From the NCBI GenBank assembly GCA_902774845.1, contig CACYJU010000004.1, forward strand, positions 1 through 64,000: a stretch of DNA of 64,000 nucleotides, written 5' to 3'. Both the position numbers and the translations under genes were made by a program. The notes beneath the pieces were generated by a model. The model did no database searches, had not been told where the DNA came from, and worked only from the letters and a program-made list of their open reading frames with translations. The stretch is from an uncultured Bacteroidota bacterium. Lineage in GTDB: Bacteria > Bacteroidota > Bacteroidia > Bacteroidales > P3. Positions within the stretch are counted from its first letter, which is position 1. Each line of letters begins with the position of its first letter. Positions 15,204-24,011 of the stretch are shown piece after piece.

Positions 15204-16490
15204 ATGGCAAAGAGTAAGAAAAAGAAATGGATATGGATTGCGGTGGCAGCGGTAGTGCTGGCTTTCATCGTGATAAGCGTAGCCTCAAAAGGTGGCAAGT
15301 ATGTGGTGAACGTGAACAGTGCAGACGCCACAACAGGAAAAATCGAGACCACCATCACCGCCACGGGCGAGATACAGCCGGTGTATAAGGTGACCGTAGG
15401 CACACAGGTGAGCGGTATCGTGGAGAAGCTTTATGTAGACTACAACTCGACCGTGAAGAAGGGTGACCTTCTGGCCGAACTGGACAAGAGCAACCTGCGC
15501 GAGCAGGTGAAGCAGAGCAAGGCAAACCTCTCGACGGCACAGAGCAGCAAGGACTTGGCACAGAAGAGTTTCGACCGCATCAAACGACTCTACGAGAACA
15601 AAGCCGCCACACAGGAAGAGTACGACCAGGCAGCCACGAACCTGCAGCAGTCGAAGAACCAGCTTATTTCGGCACAGTCGAACTACGAGAACGCGGTGAC
15701 GAACCTGAAGTATGCCGAAATCTACTCGCCCATCGACGGCGTGATACTCAACAAAGAGGTGGAAGAGGGACAGACGGTGGCGGCATCGTTCAGCACCCCT
15801 ACCCTTTTCACCATAGCCAACAACCTGACGGAGATGCAGGTGGAGGCCAACATCGACGAAGCCGACATAGGACAGGTGAAAGAGGGACAGAGGGTTGTGT
15901 TCACGGTTGACGCCTTCCCCGAAGACAAGTTCACAGGCACCGTGCAGCAGCTACGCCTCAACCCCACGGTGACGAGCAATGTGGTGACCTACAAGGTAAT
16001 CATAGCCGCACCCAACGAGGAAAACAAGCTCTATCCCGGCATGACTGCCAACGTGAGCATCGTGGTGAACGAACAGAATGGCGTGCTGGTGCCGCTTGAG
16101 GCCACCTATTTCGAGTTGACGCCCGACATCTGCAAGATACTGAAGAAAGAGGGCTACACCCTGCCCGAGATTCCAGGAATGGGGGCACCGAAAGGCACGA
16201 CCAAAGGCATGAAGCCCACGGAAAAGCCCAAAGAAAACGCTCCTGACGGAGTGAGCGGTGCGACCACAACATCCAAACCCGCCACCGACGGCAAGAAGAA
16301 CATCGTGGTAATGAAAGACAAGGCTCTGAGTTTGCGCGAGGTAAAAACAGGACTTAGCGACGGCGCCAATATCGTGATAACCGAAGGACTGGCCGAAGGC
16401 GAGACGGTGGTGTTGTCGGCAAACCGCGAGAAGCTGAACACCAAAAAAGCCAAGAGCCTCTTTGAAGGACCCGAAAGAAGAAAGAGATGA
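15204..16490 (+). CDS. MacA/HlyD-family periplasmic adaptor
   Basis: A 428-residue membrane-fusion protein with an N-terminal transmembrane anchor (about 7-25), a biotinyl-lipoyl-like domain (TGEIQPVYKVTVGTQVSGIV), a coiled-coil hairpin (about residues 95-170), the second lipoyl half (YSPIDGVILNKEVEEGQTV) and a beta-barrel region. A Pro/Lys/Thr-rich insert at about 325-360 (AGMKPTEKPKENAPDGVSG-like) interrupts the membrane-proximal domain and is unusual. It overlaps the ATPase gene by 4 bp. Confidence 0.92.
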   Translation: MAKSKKKKWIWIAVAAVVLAFIVISVASKGGKYVVNVNSADATTGKIETTITATGEIQPVYKVTVGTQVSGIVEKLYVDYNSTVKKGDLLAELDKSNLREQVKQSKANLSTAQSSKDLAQKSFDRIKRLYENKAATQEEYDQAATNLQQSKNQLISAQSNYENAVTNLKYAEIYSPIDGVILNKEVEEGQTVAASFSTPTLFTIANNLTEMQVEANIDEADIGQVKEGQRVVFTVDAFPEDKFTGTVQQLRLNPTVTSNVVTYKVIIAAPNEENKLYPGMTANVSIVVNEQNGVLVPLEATYFELTPDICKILKKEGYTLPEIPGMGAPKGTTKGMKPTEKPKENAPDGVSGATTTSKPATDGKKNIVVMKDKALSLREVKTGLSDGANIVITEGLAEGETVVLSANREKLNTKKAKSLFEGPERRKR

Positions 16491-17230
16491 GCATAATATC
16501 GTTGAACGAACTTAAACGCGACTTCCTGGTTGGTGGAGAATATGTGCACGCACTACGAGGTGTGAGCTTCGACATCGAAGAAGGCGAGTTCGTCAGCATC
16601 ATGGGTACGAGCGGAAGCGGCAAATCGACGCTACTCAACATACTCGGATGTCTGGACACACCCACTTCGGGCGACTACATCATCGACGGAGTGAGTGTGA
16701 AAGAGCGCACGAAGAAAGAGCTGGCGACGCTGAGAAACCACAAGATAGGCTTCGTGTTCCAGAACTACAATCTGCTGCCCCGCACCTCGGCGTTGGAGAA
16801 TGTGGAGCTGCCGCTGATGTACAACAAGAAATTCAGCGCCAAAGAACGCCGCGAACGGGCCACCGAAGCCCTCTTAGCCGTAGGTCTGCAAGACCGCATG
16901 GAGCACACCTCGGCACAGCTCTCGGGCGGCCAGCAGCAGCGTGTGGCTATAGCCCGCGCCATCGTCAACGACCCAGTGATAATTCTCGCCGACGAGGCGA
17001 CGGGAAACCTCGACACACGCACCTCGTACGAAATCATGAGCCTGTTCCAGAACCTGCACGACAAAGGCAAGACGATAGCGTTTGTGACACACGAGCCAGA
17101 CATCGCCGAATTCACCACCCGTGTGGTCAAGCTGCGCGACGGAATGGTGGTTGACGACCACGCGGTGACACCCAAGTCGGCCTCCGACGCCCTCGCCGCG
17201 TTACCCAAAGTGGAAGAAACAGCACAATAA
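16487..17230 (+). CDS. MacB-type ABC transporter ATPase
   Basis: A 247-residue ATPase with Walker A GTSGSGKST, signature LSGGQQQRVAIARA, Walker B VIILADEATGNLD and the His switch FVTHEP. It matches the LolD/MacB branch (QNYNLLPRTSALENVELP after the Q-loop). The ATPase and permease are separate genes here, whereas E. coli MacB is a fusion. It powers the adjacent adaptor/TolC assembly. Confidence 0.95.
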   Translation: MSIISLNELKRDFLVGGEYVHALRGVSFDIEEGEFVSIMGTSGSGKSTLLNILGCLDTPTSGDYIIDGVSVKERTKKELATLRNHKIGFVFQNYNLLPRTSALENVELPLMYNKKFSAKERRERATEALLAVGLQDRMEHTSAQLSGGQQQRVAIARAIVNDPVIILADEATGNLDTRTSYEIMSLFQNLHDKGKTIAFVTHEPDIAEFTTRVVKLRDGMVVDDHAVTPKSASDALAALPKVEETAQ

Positions 17231-17273
17231 CCCTCAACTCCCATAACAGCTGACCGCTAACAGATAATATAAA

Positions 17274-18494
17274 ATGAATTTCTCAAACCTCATAAAGATA
17301 GCTCTACGAGCGATAATGCGCAACAAGACGCGTGCATTGCTGACGATGTTGGGTGTGGTGATTGGCATCGCCGCCGTGATAACGATGGTGTCGATAGGAC
17401 AAAGCGCCACACAGAACACCCGTGCCGAGTTCAGCTCGATGGGCACCAACATGATAATGGTGTGGCCCGAACGGCAGCGTCGTGGCGGCGTCGATATGGG
17501 CAACACCAACACCAAGTCGCTCGACATGAAAGACGTCGAGACAATCAAGAAAAGCTGCCACTATGTGGCCGCCATCTCGCCGTTGGTAAACAGCGCCGCC
17601 CAGATGGTATATGGCAACAACAACCACTCGGGAAGCGTCGAAGGTGTGGCCCCGGAATACCTCTCGATTGAAAACTACACGCTCGAACGCGGCCTCATGT
17701 TCACTGACGAGGATGTCACCCGTTACGCAAAGGTGTGCGTGATAGGCAAAACCATCGCCGATGCCCTCTTTCCGAACGGCGAGAACCCCATAGGCGAAAC
17801 CATACGCTTTGGCTCGATACCGATGAAGGTCATCGGTGTGCTGAAAAGCAAAGGGCAGAGCCAGATGGGCCAGGATCAGGACGACATAGCCTTCGCACCA
17901 TACACCACCATACAGAAACGCTTCTTGGGCATCAACCACTTCAACATGATAATGGCGTCGGCCACCAGCGAAGAGGAGAGCGAGATGGCAGCGGTGGAGA
18001 TAACCCACACCCTACGCTCGACACACAACATAGCCGAAGGCATGGACGACGACTTCAACGTGTTCACGCAGGAGGAGATGCTCTCGTCGATGAGCCAGGT
18101 GCTGGGATTTCTCACCATACTGCTCTCCATCGTGGCTGGCATCTCGCTGGCGGTGGGCGGCATCGGCATAATGAACATCATGTATGTCACCGTCACCGAG
18201 CGCACCAAGGAGATAGGACTCCGAATGGCCATCGGTGCTCAGAACAAAGACATCATGATGCAGTTCCTGTTCGAGAGCGTGGTGCTGAGCGTCATTGGCG
18301 GCTTGATAGGCATAGTGCTGGGAGTGCTCATCGCCTACGCCATAACCTCCATACTCGCCTGGCCCTATCTCATAAGCTACGGCGCGATAGTGCTGAGTTT
18401 CGTAGTGTGCGTGGCGGTGGGAATCTTCTTCGGGTGGTATCCTGCGAAGAAAGCCGCCAACCTCGACCCGATCGTGGCTATAAGATATGAATAA
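17274..18494 (+). CDS. MacB/FtsX-type ABC permease
   Basis: A 406-residue inner-membrane protein: one N-terminal helix (about 21-42), a periplasmic MacB core domain of some 230 residues, then three C-terminal helices with GGIGIMNIMYVTVTERTKEI before the last two, a strong FtsX/MacB signature. With the preceding ATPase, adaptor and TolC-like protein it forms a mechanotransmission-type exporter. Substrate (a macrolide, peptide or lipoprotein) cannot be inferred. Confidence 0.94.
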   Translation: MNFSNLIKIALRAIMRNKTRALLTMLGVVIGIAAVITMVSIGQSATQNTRAEFSSMGTNMIMVWPERQRRGGVDMGNTNTKSLDMKDVETIKKSCHYVAAISPLVNSAAQMVYGNNNHSGSVEGVAPEYLSIENYTLERGLMFTDEDVTRYAKVCVIGKTIADALFPNGENPIGETIRFGSIPMKVIGVLKSKGQSQMGQDQDDIAFAPYTTIQKRFLGINHFNMIMASATSEEESEMAAVEITHTLRSTHNIAEGMDDDFNVFTQEEMLSSMSQVLGFLTILLSIVAGISLAVGGIGIMNIMYVTVTERTKEIGLRMAIGAQNKDIMMQFLFESVVLSVIGGLIGIVLGVLIAYAITSILAWPYLISYGAIVLSFVVCVAVGIFFGWYPAKKAANLDPIVAIRYE

Positions 18495-18526
18495 GTTAGT
18501 TCAAAGTTTAAGGTTCAAGTTTTAGC

Positions 18527-19102
18527 ATGAGGAAACTGATATTTGCCACCAACAATAAGCACAAGCTGGGCGAAGTGCGCGAGATACTCGACGGCACTGT
18601 CCAGATAGTCAGCCTTGAGGAGGCCGGACTTTCGGGCGAGATACCCGAAACCGCCGACACGCTGCAAGGCAACGCTTTGCAGAAAGCCCAATGGGTGTGG
18701 GAGCGTACACATCAGGACTGCTTCGCCGACGATACAGGGTTAGAGGTGGACGCACTGGGCGGTGCACCTGGAGTTTATAGTGCACGCTATGCAGGTGAAC
18801 ATTGCACTTTCGACGACAACGTCAACAAGCTGCTGAAAGCCCTAGACGGAGAAACGAACCGCAAGGCGCAGTTCCGCACGGTGATATGTCTTATCGAGGA
18901 CGGTGAACCCCGTTATTTTGAAGGGAAAGTCGAAGGGCAGATACTCACCGAACGGTATGGCAACGAAGGGTTCGGTTACGACCCCATATTCATGCCCGAC
19001 CGCTTCGCCGTCTCGTTCGCCGAAATGCCATTGGAGGTGAAGAACATGATAAGCCACAGAGGAATGGCGGTGAAGCGATTAACCGAATACTTGAACAAAT
19101 AG
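18527..19102 (+). CDS. rdgB: XTP/dITP pyrophosphatase (RdgB/HAM1)
   Basis: Hydrolyses non-canonical purine triphosphates such as dITP and XTP. The 191-residue protein starts FATNNKHKLGEV (the T/SxNxxK site) and has FADDTGLEVDALGGAPGVYS, with the metal Asp pair, GFGYDPIF, and the closing SHRGMAVKRL. All are family hallmarks. It is followed by a nuclease and a purine phosphorylase, in keeping with purine housekeeping. Confidence 0.96.
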   Translation: MRKLIFATNNKHKLGEVREILDGTVQIVSLEEAGLSGEIPETADTLQGNALQKAQWVWERTHQDCFADDTGLEVDALGGAPGVYSARYAGEHCTFDDNVNKLLKALDGETNRKAQFRTVICLIEDGEPRYFEGKVEGQILTERYGNEGFGYDPIFMPDRFAVSFAEMPLEVKNMISHRGMAVKRLTEYLNK

Positions 19103-19127
19103 TGATTAACACGTTTACACATTCAAG

Positions 19128-19673
19128 ATGCCACTCATTGAAGTATTTCCCGAAGAGATAAGACGAGTAAGCGACAGCGGATCGTGCCTGCTGATGCTCA
19201 CCATACCCTCCAGTGGACGCTGCATACCGGTTGTGATACGCGAGCCCGAAGCCGAGTCAATAATCCTGGCGCTGCAAGCCGTCGACACCGAGCGGCCTAT
19301 GACCCACCGCCTTATGTGCAACATCATGCATGAATACGGGTTGAGTCTCAAAGAGACAACAATAGAACGCTTCTCTGAAGGCATTTACTACAGCACACTC
19401 ACCATGAGCGACGGATTCAACGACAAGCGGATTGACTCCCGCACCAGCGATGCCATAGTCCTCGCCCTCACCGAACACGCCCCTATCTATGCAACACAAA
19501 ATATCATCGACGAAACAGCAGTAGAGCCCCTTCTGCTCGACAATCCCGTAGAGGAAAAATACTCACACCAGACCCTCGAACAGCTGGAAGAGAAGCTGCA
19601 GGAATGTCTGGAAAAAGAAGACTACGAGCAGGCAGCCGAAATACAAGCACAAATAGACAAACTCAAGTCATGA
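19128..19673 (+). CDS. Bifunctional nuclease (DUF151) with C-terminal UVR motif
   Basis: A 181-residue protein. Residues about 20-125 form the BFN/DUF151 domain (IPVVIREPEAESIILALQ, TERPMTHRLMCNI, IDSRTSDAIVLA), a DNase/RNase family. Residues about 145-181 are a UvrB/UvrC-type helical hairpin (LEQLEEKLQECLEKEDYEQA). This two-part layout is widespread in Bacteroidota. The stop overlaps punA by 4 bp. Cellular role is not established. Confidence 0.88.
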   Translation: MPLIEVFPEEIRRVSDSGSCLLMLTIPSSGRCIPVVIREPEAESIILALQAVDTERPMTHRLMCNIMHEYGLSLKETTIERFSEGIYYSTLTMSDGFNDKRIDSRTSDAIVLALTEHAPIYATQNIIDETAVEPLLLDNPVEEKYSHQTLEQLEEKLQECLEKEDYEQAAEIQAQIDKLKS

Positions 19674-20491
19674 ACACATACCTCACACAAATCGACGAGA
19701 CCGTAGCCTATCTCAGAAGCCGCATTAACGTTATCCCCGACGCCGCGATAGTGCTGGGCAGCGGACTCGGCAAACTCGGCGACCGTATCGAGAACCCCAC
19801 AGTAATACCATATAAAGAGATACCCAACTTCAAGACCTCGACAGCCACCGGTCACAAAGGCAACCTCATCTTCGGACAGCTGGGTTCGAAGAACGTGGTC
19901 GCCATGCAAGGCCGATTCCATTTCTACGAAGGCTATACCATGCAGGAGGTCACCTTCCCCGTGCGGGTGTTCGCACGGATGGGCATCAAACGCCTCTTTG
20001 TGAGCAACGCCGCCGGTGGCGTCAACCCCGACATGCATGTAGGCGACCTGATGATTATCACAGACCATATCAACCGCATGCCCAACCCGCTGGTGGGCCC
20101 CAATATGGAAGAGTTCGGCACCCGGTTCCCCGATATGACCACCGTATATAGCAGAGCCCTACGCCGTATCGCCCACGATGAAGCACGACAGATGGGCATC
20201 GAGCTGAAAGAGGGAGTCTACCTGGCCAGCACAGGTCCTACCTACGAGACACCGGCAGAGTACCGCTACTTCCGTACTATCGGAGCCGACGCCGTAGGAA
20301 TGTCCACCGTGCCCGAAGTCATCGTAGCCCGCCACAGCGGAATGGAGATATTCGGCATGAGCGTCATCACCAACGAGGCAGCCGCCCTGAGCGACACATG
20401 CCTCAACGACGGCAACGACGTGATAGTGGCAGCCGACCGCGCAGCCGACAGAATGACCCAACTGTTCACCCAAATTATAGGCAAACTGTAA
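19670..20491 (+). CDS. punA: Purine nucleoside phosphorylase I
   Basis: Phosphorolysis of purine (deoxy)nucleosides in salvage. The start is the ATG at 19670 in an ATGA overlap with the nuclease gene. The 273-residue protein shows VLGSGLGKLG (phosphate loop), GHKGNLIFG, MQGRFHFYEGY, NAAGGVNPDMHVGDLM and the base-site region EVIVARHSGMEIFG with ITNEAA. This is the trimeric, guanosine/inosine type. Confidence 0.95.
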   Translation: MNTYLTQIDETVAYLRSRINVIPDAAIVLGSGLGKLGDRIENPTVIPYKEIPNFKTSTATGHKGNLIFGQLGSKNVVAMQGRFHFYEGYTMQEVTFPVRVFARMGIKRLFVSNAAGGVNPDMHVGDLMIITDHINRMPNPLVGPNMEEFGTRFPDMTTVYSRALRRIAHDEARQMGIELKEGVYLASTGPTYETPAEYRYFRTIGADAVGMSTVPEVIVARHSGMEIFGMSVITNEAAALSDTCLNDGNDVIVAADRAADRMTQLFTQIIGKL

Positions 20492-20495
20492 GCAG

Positions 20496-21428
20496 ATGGG
20501 TGCATTCACTCAGAAGATCAAACCTTACGTACTACCTATAGCCCTTGTGCTGGGAGCGCTGTTCCACAACCTCTGCGGACAGATAGCCTTCATCACACCA
20601 TATATAGTCTTCACCATCCTGCTTCTCACCTTCTCGGCTGTGGAGATAAAAAGCCTGAGGCTCTCGTGGCTCGATCTTTGGCTCGCCCTGTTCCAGATGA
20701 CTGTAAGCATAGGAGGCTACTACCTGCTCGTCTCGCTCGGAGTGAACTACATCATAGCCCAAGGGTTGCTTATCGGAGTGCTCTGTCCGGTGGCGGCATC
20801 AGTGGCTGTGATAAGCTGCATGATGGGAGCCGACCGACGTACGGTGACCACCTACACCATAGTGGGCAACCTTATGGTAGCAGTGGTGGCGCCGCTCTAC
20901 TTCACCATAGTAACACACACTGGAAACAACGGCACCCACGAAGTCACCTTCCTCGCCTCGTTCTGGATGATACTCAAGAAGATCGGTCCCACCATAGGAT
21001 TCCCGTTCTTCATCATACTGCTGCTGCAACGATTCCTTCCGAAGGTGAACAACGCGATGGCACGCTACAAAGGAGCCAGCTTCTACCTATGGGCCTGCGC
21101 CCTGTTCATCAACCTCGGACAAACCATCGACTTCATCTTCCTCAACGGCGAAGGCAACTGGCACGTGATAGTGTGGCTGGGCTTCTCGGCGTTGCTTTTC
21201 TGCGTCATCCAGTTCGGCTTCGGCAAGTGGCTGGGTCACCGTTATGGCGACACGATAGCCGGAGGACAGCTGCTAGGGCAGAAGAACAGCTCGATGGGCA
21301 TTTGGATGGCCACCACCTTCCTCAACCCACTCTCGTCGGTCTTCTCAGCCTTCTATTCAGTCTTCCAGAACGTGTTCAACTCGTGGCAACTGTGGTATTA
21401 CGGGAGGAAAAGTATTAGTGACAAGTGA
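20496..21428 (+). CDS. BASS-like membrane transporter
   Basis: A 310-residue protein with about nine to ten hydrophobic helices. The segment GQLLGQKNSSMGIWMATTF followed by LNPLSSV resembles the ligand-binding crossover of bile acid:sodium symporter (BASS) proteins, and VLCPVAASVAVISCMMG resembles the first crossover. The substrate is unknown. It starts 4 bp after punA, so it could move a purine-related or other organic compound; that link is positional only. The stop codon lies at the edge of a GTGATTA phrase repeat. Confidence 0.72.
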   Translation: MGAFTQKIKPYVLPIALVLGALFHNLCGQIAFITPYIVFTILLLTFSAVEIKSLRLSWLDLWLALFQMTVSIGGYYLLVSLGVNYIIAQGLLIGVLCPVAASVAVISCMMGADRRTVTTYTIVGNLMVAVVAPLYFTIVTHTGNNGTHEVTFLASFWMILKKIGPTIGFPFFIILLLQRFLPKVNNAMARYKGASFYLWACALFINLGQTIDFIFLNGEGNWHVIVWLGFSALLFCVIQFGFGKWLGHRYGDTIAGGQLLGQKNSSMGIWMATTFLNPLSSVFSAFYSVFQNVFNSWQLWYYGRKSISDK

Positions 21429-21446
21429 TTAGTGATTAGTGAATAG
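21424..21446. repeat. 7-bp phrase, AGTGATT
   Basis: AGTGATT/AGTGAAT units (three) begin inside the TGA stop of the transporter gene. A similar phrase follows the TolC stop at 15137-15150. Confidence 0.65.
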
Positions 21447-21460
21447 ACAATAGTATTTAG

Positions 21461-22228
21461 ATGATCAAGGCGGCATTTTTTGATATTGACGGCACGTTAC
21501 TCAGCTTCGTCACCCACCGGGTTTCGGCGGGCACCATCGAAGCCATGGAGCAGCTCAACCGCAAGGGAGTGCTCACCTTCATCTGTTCGGGACGCGCCAA
21601 GGTGCTGGTACCCCCGATGCCGTTACATTTCGACGGCATGATAACCGTCAACGGAGGTTACTGCCAGGTGGGCGGCGAGGTTATATACAAGAACCCCCTC
21701 AACCACGACGACGCGCAGACATGGATGGACTATGCCGACCGCCATAACTACGTCTCGATGGCGTTCACCGAACACGAGATGTTCACCAACCATATCGACG
21801 AACTGGCACGACAGCTTCGCGACCAGCTGGAGTTTGAGATGCCCAAGCTGCGACCCAATAGCGAGCTGGTGGGAGAAGAGGTCTACCAGTATATCGCCAT
21901 GATACCCGAGAGCAAGGATGCCGAAGTGCTGTCTATGCTACCACACAGCCGTCTGCCACGCTGGCATCCCGCCTTCAGCGACCTCATTCCATCAGATAGC
22001 AGCAAGGCCATAGGGATGGAGAAGGTGTTGAGTCATTTCGGATTGAAGCAAGACGAGTGTGTCGCCTTCGGCGATGGAGCCAACGACATAGAAATGCTGG
22101 AGTATGCCGGCATAGGAGTGGCTATGGGCAACGCCTCAGAGCGAGTGAAAGAGCACGCCGACCTTGTGACAACAGACGTTGACCACGAAGGGATACTCAA
22201 CGCACTAAGAGAACTTAGGGTTATCTAG
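21461..22228 (+). CDS. HAD-superfamily phosphatase, Cof type
   Basis: A 255-residue HAD hydrolase. Motif I is FFDIDGTLLS (nucleophile Asp), motif II IC-SGRAK, motif III Lys in SSKAIGMEKVL and motif IV FGDGANDIEMLEYAGIGVAMG. The C2-type cap between motifs II and III and the GNDIEM-like ending place it with Cof/YidA sugar or cofactor phosphatases. The TAG stop coincides with the first CTAG of a CTAG-rich array. Confidence 0.92.
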   Translation: MIKAAFFDIDGTLLSFVTHRVSAGTIEAMEQLNRKGVLTFICSGRAKVLVPPMPLHFDGMITVNGGYCQVGGEVIYKNPLNHDDAQTWMDYADRHNYVSMAFTEHEMFTNHIDELARQLRDQLEFEMPKLRPNSELVGEEVYQYIAMIPESKDAEVLSMLPHSRLPRWHPAFSDLIPSDSSKAIGMEKVLSHFGLKQDECVAFGDGANDIEMLEYAGIGVAMGNASERVKEHADLVTTDVDHEGILNALRELRVI

Positions 22229-22287
22229 AGTTTCTAGAAGAGCTAGAATATCTAGAGGAACTAGGGAATCTAGGAGATCTAGATATT
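22225..22287. repeat. 9-bp tandem array, CTAG core x7
   Basis: Seven 9-bp units, each starting with CTAG and followed by five purine-rich or AT-rich bases (AGTTT, AAGAG, AATAT, AGGAA, GGAAT, GAGAT, ATATT). CTAG is usually scarce in bacterial DNA. The array begins within the stop codon of the HAD gene. A second, less regular CTAG cluster lies at 26619-26668. Confidence 0.9.
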
Positions 22288-22299
22288 CTCGTTATATAA

Positions 22300-22333
22300 A
22301 AAAAGAAGAGAGCCGAAAGGCTCTCTTCTTTTT
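22300..22333. terminator. Bidirectional terminator
   Basis: A perfect 15-bp stem, A5GAAGAGAGCC (22300-22314) and GGCTCTCTTCT5 (22319-22333), with a GAAA tetraloop. The A and T flanks make it work from both sides, separating the HAD gene (+) from gldJ (-). Confidence 0.95.
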
Positions 22334-22364
22334 ATGAAAAAACAATTAGAACTATTCTTTCAGA

Positions 22365-23942
22365 TTATCTTCTGCCTTCGCTGGCGCGGGGTCCGAGACG
22401 GTCCATAGCGCAGCGGAATCCGATCCACGAAGTCGACTTCTCCTGGTCGTAGAAGCGGCGGGTGCCGGCCTGCATCCAGTAGGAGCGGTCTTTCCAGGAA
22501 CCACCCTTGATGACGCGCACACGGTTGTCGGTAAGCGAGGTTACGTCACTCTGACGTGCAGCCTTGCGGTGGTACATCATGTTGGTCACGCTGTCAGGGT
22601 TGTCGAGGGTGCTGCCACCTTCTTCTTCGTCTTCGGCCTCTTCCTCTTCGTCGTCACCGCCGGTGGAGACCCACTCGGTGATAGCCGACTGACCATCGTA
22701 GTCGTAGATATTCGAAGCATAGTCACCATCGAGGTAGTTGATGTTGTTGGCCTGACGGTAGTTGCGGCGGTTCATGTCAACATCCTCGTTCTGGTATTCG
22801 ATGCTACCGGTTGTGTCGTTGATAGCGATTTCGTCGTCGATATAGACGGGAGCCTTGTAGACGTTACCACGGAACGGGTCGACATCTTCGCCACCGACGG
22901 GGTCAACATCCTTACGGAAGACGTCCATGCACCATTCGCTGACGTTGCCAGCCATGTGGTACAGACCGTAGTCGTTGGGGAAGTACCACTTCACAGGAGC
23001 GGTGTAGTCCCAAGCGTCGTTCAGGTTGCCAGCCACACCCATGGCGTCGCCGCGAGAACGTTTGAAGTTGGCGAGGAACTGACCGTAGTAAGCCTTATTA
23101 GCCGAACGCAGGCTGTGGCCGGCCCAAGGATAGGTCTTGTGCTCGATGATACGCTCGTCGACGGTGCTACCAATCTGACCGAGGGCTGCGAATTCCCACT
23201 CAGCCTCGGTCGGGAGGCGGTAGGAAGGCTGGAGGATACCATCCTCACGACGAGCCTGACGAGGCTCACCGCCGGCGGCGGGGTCGATGTTGGTGAGCTC
23301 GTTCTTGCCGCTCTCACCGCGGAACTGACCAGCGAGGTATACGTCGGTCTGGAAGGCGGTCTCACCGCGCAGGTCGGTCTGGTCGAGAACGATGATGCCT
23401 CTGTCGACGAGGATCTTCTCGTTGACGCGGTCGGTACGCCAAGCGCAGTATTTGTTAGCCTGTTCCCAGGACACACCTACAACAGGATACTGGTCGTAGA
23501 TGGGGCTCGTGAAGTAGTGGTCGACGAAGGACTCACGCCAAGCGAGCTTGTCACGCCAGCAGTTGGTGTCGGGATAGATGTCTTTTACGCGTTCAGGATA
23601 CTCCTCGCCGTAGGCGCGCTGCATCCAGTAGGTGAACTCACGATAGCTCACGTTCGACACCTCGGTCTCATCCATATAGAATGAAGAGACGGTGACGGTG
23701 TGTGCGGTGTTGTTCCACTGGAAGCGGGAGTCGTCGGTGACATAGCCCATGGTGAATGAGCCGCCTTCGATGAAGACAAGTCCCGGATTGGTTGGCTGCT
23801 CGTCCTGAGAGGAGACCTCAAAACCACCCCATTCGGAGTTGTTGTAGTCCCATCCCGTGGTAGCAGACTTCTTCTTGCTACCGCACGAGGTGAACACCAA
23901 CAGTGCTACTAGTAAAAAACTTGAGAATTTGAGAATTTTCAT
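22365..23942 (-). CDS. gldJ: GldJ-type SUMF1-domain lipoprotein (T9SS/gliding)
   Basis: A 525-residue lipoprotein (lipobox FTSC, Cys20). The motif TTGWDYN...WGGFEV after the signal, and then PGLVFIEGGSFTMG, mark GldJ rather than GldK/PorK. It has a formylglycine-generating-enzyme-like (SUMF1) fold: YMDETEVSNVSYREF, PVVGVSWEQANKYCAWR, LPTEAEWEFAA, MAGNVSEWCMD, VIKGGSWKDR and IGFRCA. An acidic loop (DDEEEEAEDEEEGG, about 425-438) is inserted before the last SUMF1 part. GldJ is needed for GldK stability and T9SS function in flavobacteria. The upstream neighbour is a PorP/SprF homologue. Confidence 0.92.
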   Translation of the reverse strand: MKILKFSSFLLVALLVFTSCGSKKKSATTGWDYNNSEWGGFEVSSQDEQPTNPGLVFIEGGSFTMGYVTDDSRFQWNNTAHTVTVSSFYMDETEVSNVSYREFTYWMQRAYGEEYPERVKDIYPDTNCWRDKLAWRESFVDHYFTSPIYDQYPVVGVSWEQANKYCAWRTDRVNEKILVDRGIIVLDQTDLRGETAFQTDVYLAGQFRGESGKNELTNIDPAAGGEPRQARREDGILQPSYRLPTEAEWEFAALGQIGSTVDERIIEHKTYPWAGHSLRSANKAYYGQFLANFKRSRGDAMGVAGNLNDAWDYTAPVKWYFPNDYGLYHMAGNVSEWCMDVFRKDVDPVGGEDVDPFRGNVYKAPVYIDDEIAINDTTGSIEYQNEDVDMNRRNYRQANNINYLDGDYASNIYDYDGQSAITEWVSTGGDDEEEEAEDEEEGGSTLDNPDSVTNMMYHRKAARQSDVTSLTDNRVRVIKGGSWKDRSYWMQAGTRRFYDQEKSTSWIGFRCAMDRLGPRASEGRR

Positions 23943-24011
23943 ATTTCGATGTATTTGTGATTACTAGTTAAATTGTAGATAGGTTGATATGATGTTTGGC
24001 TTGATGTCTTA

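Noticed and set aside
22569..23684. Long plus-strand open frame (371 codons) antisense to gldJ
   Set aside because: The opposite strand encodes a clear SUMF1 lipoprotein; the antisense frame is Val/Asp-rich shadow sequence caused by codon bias.
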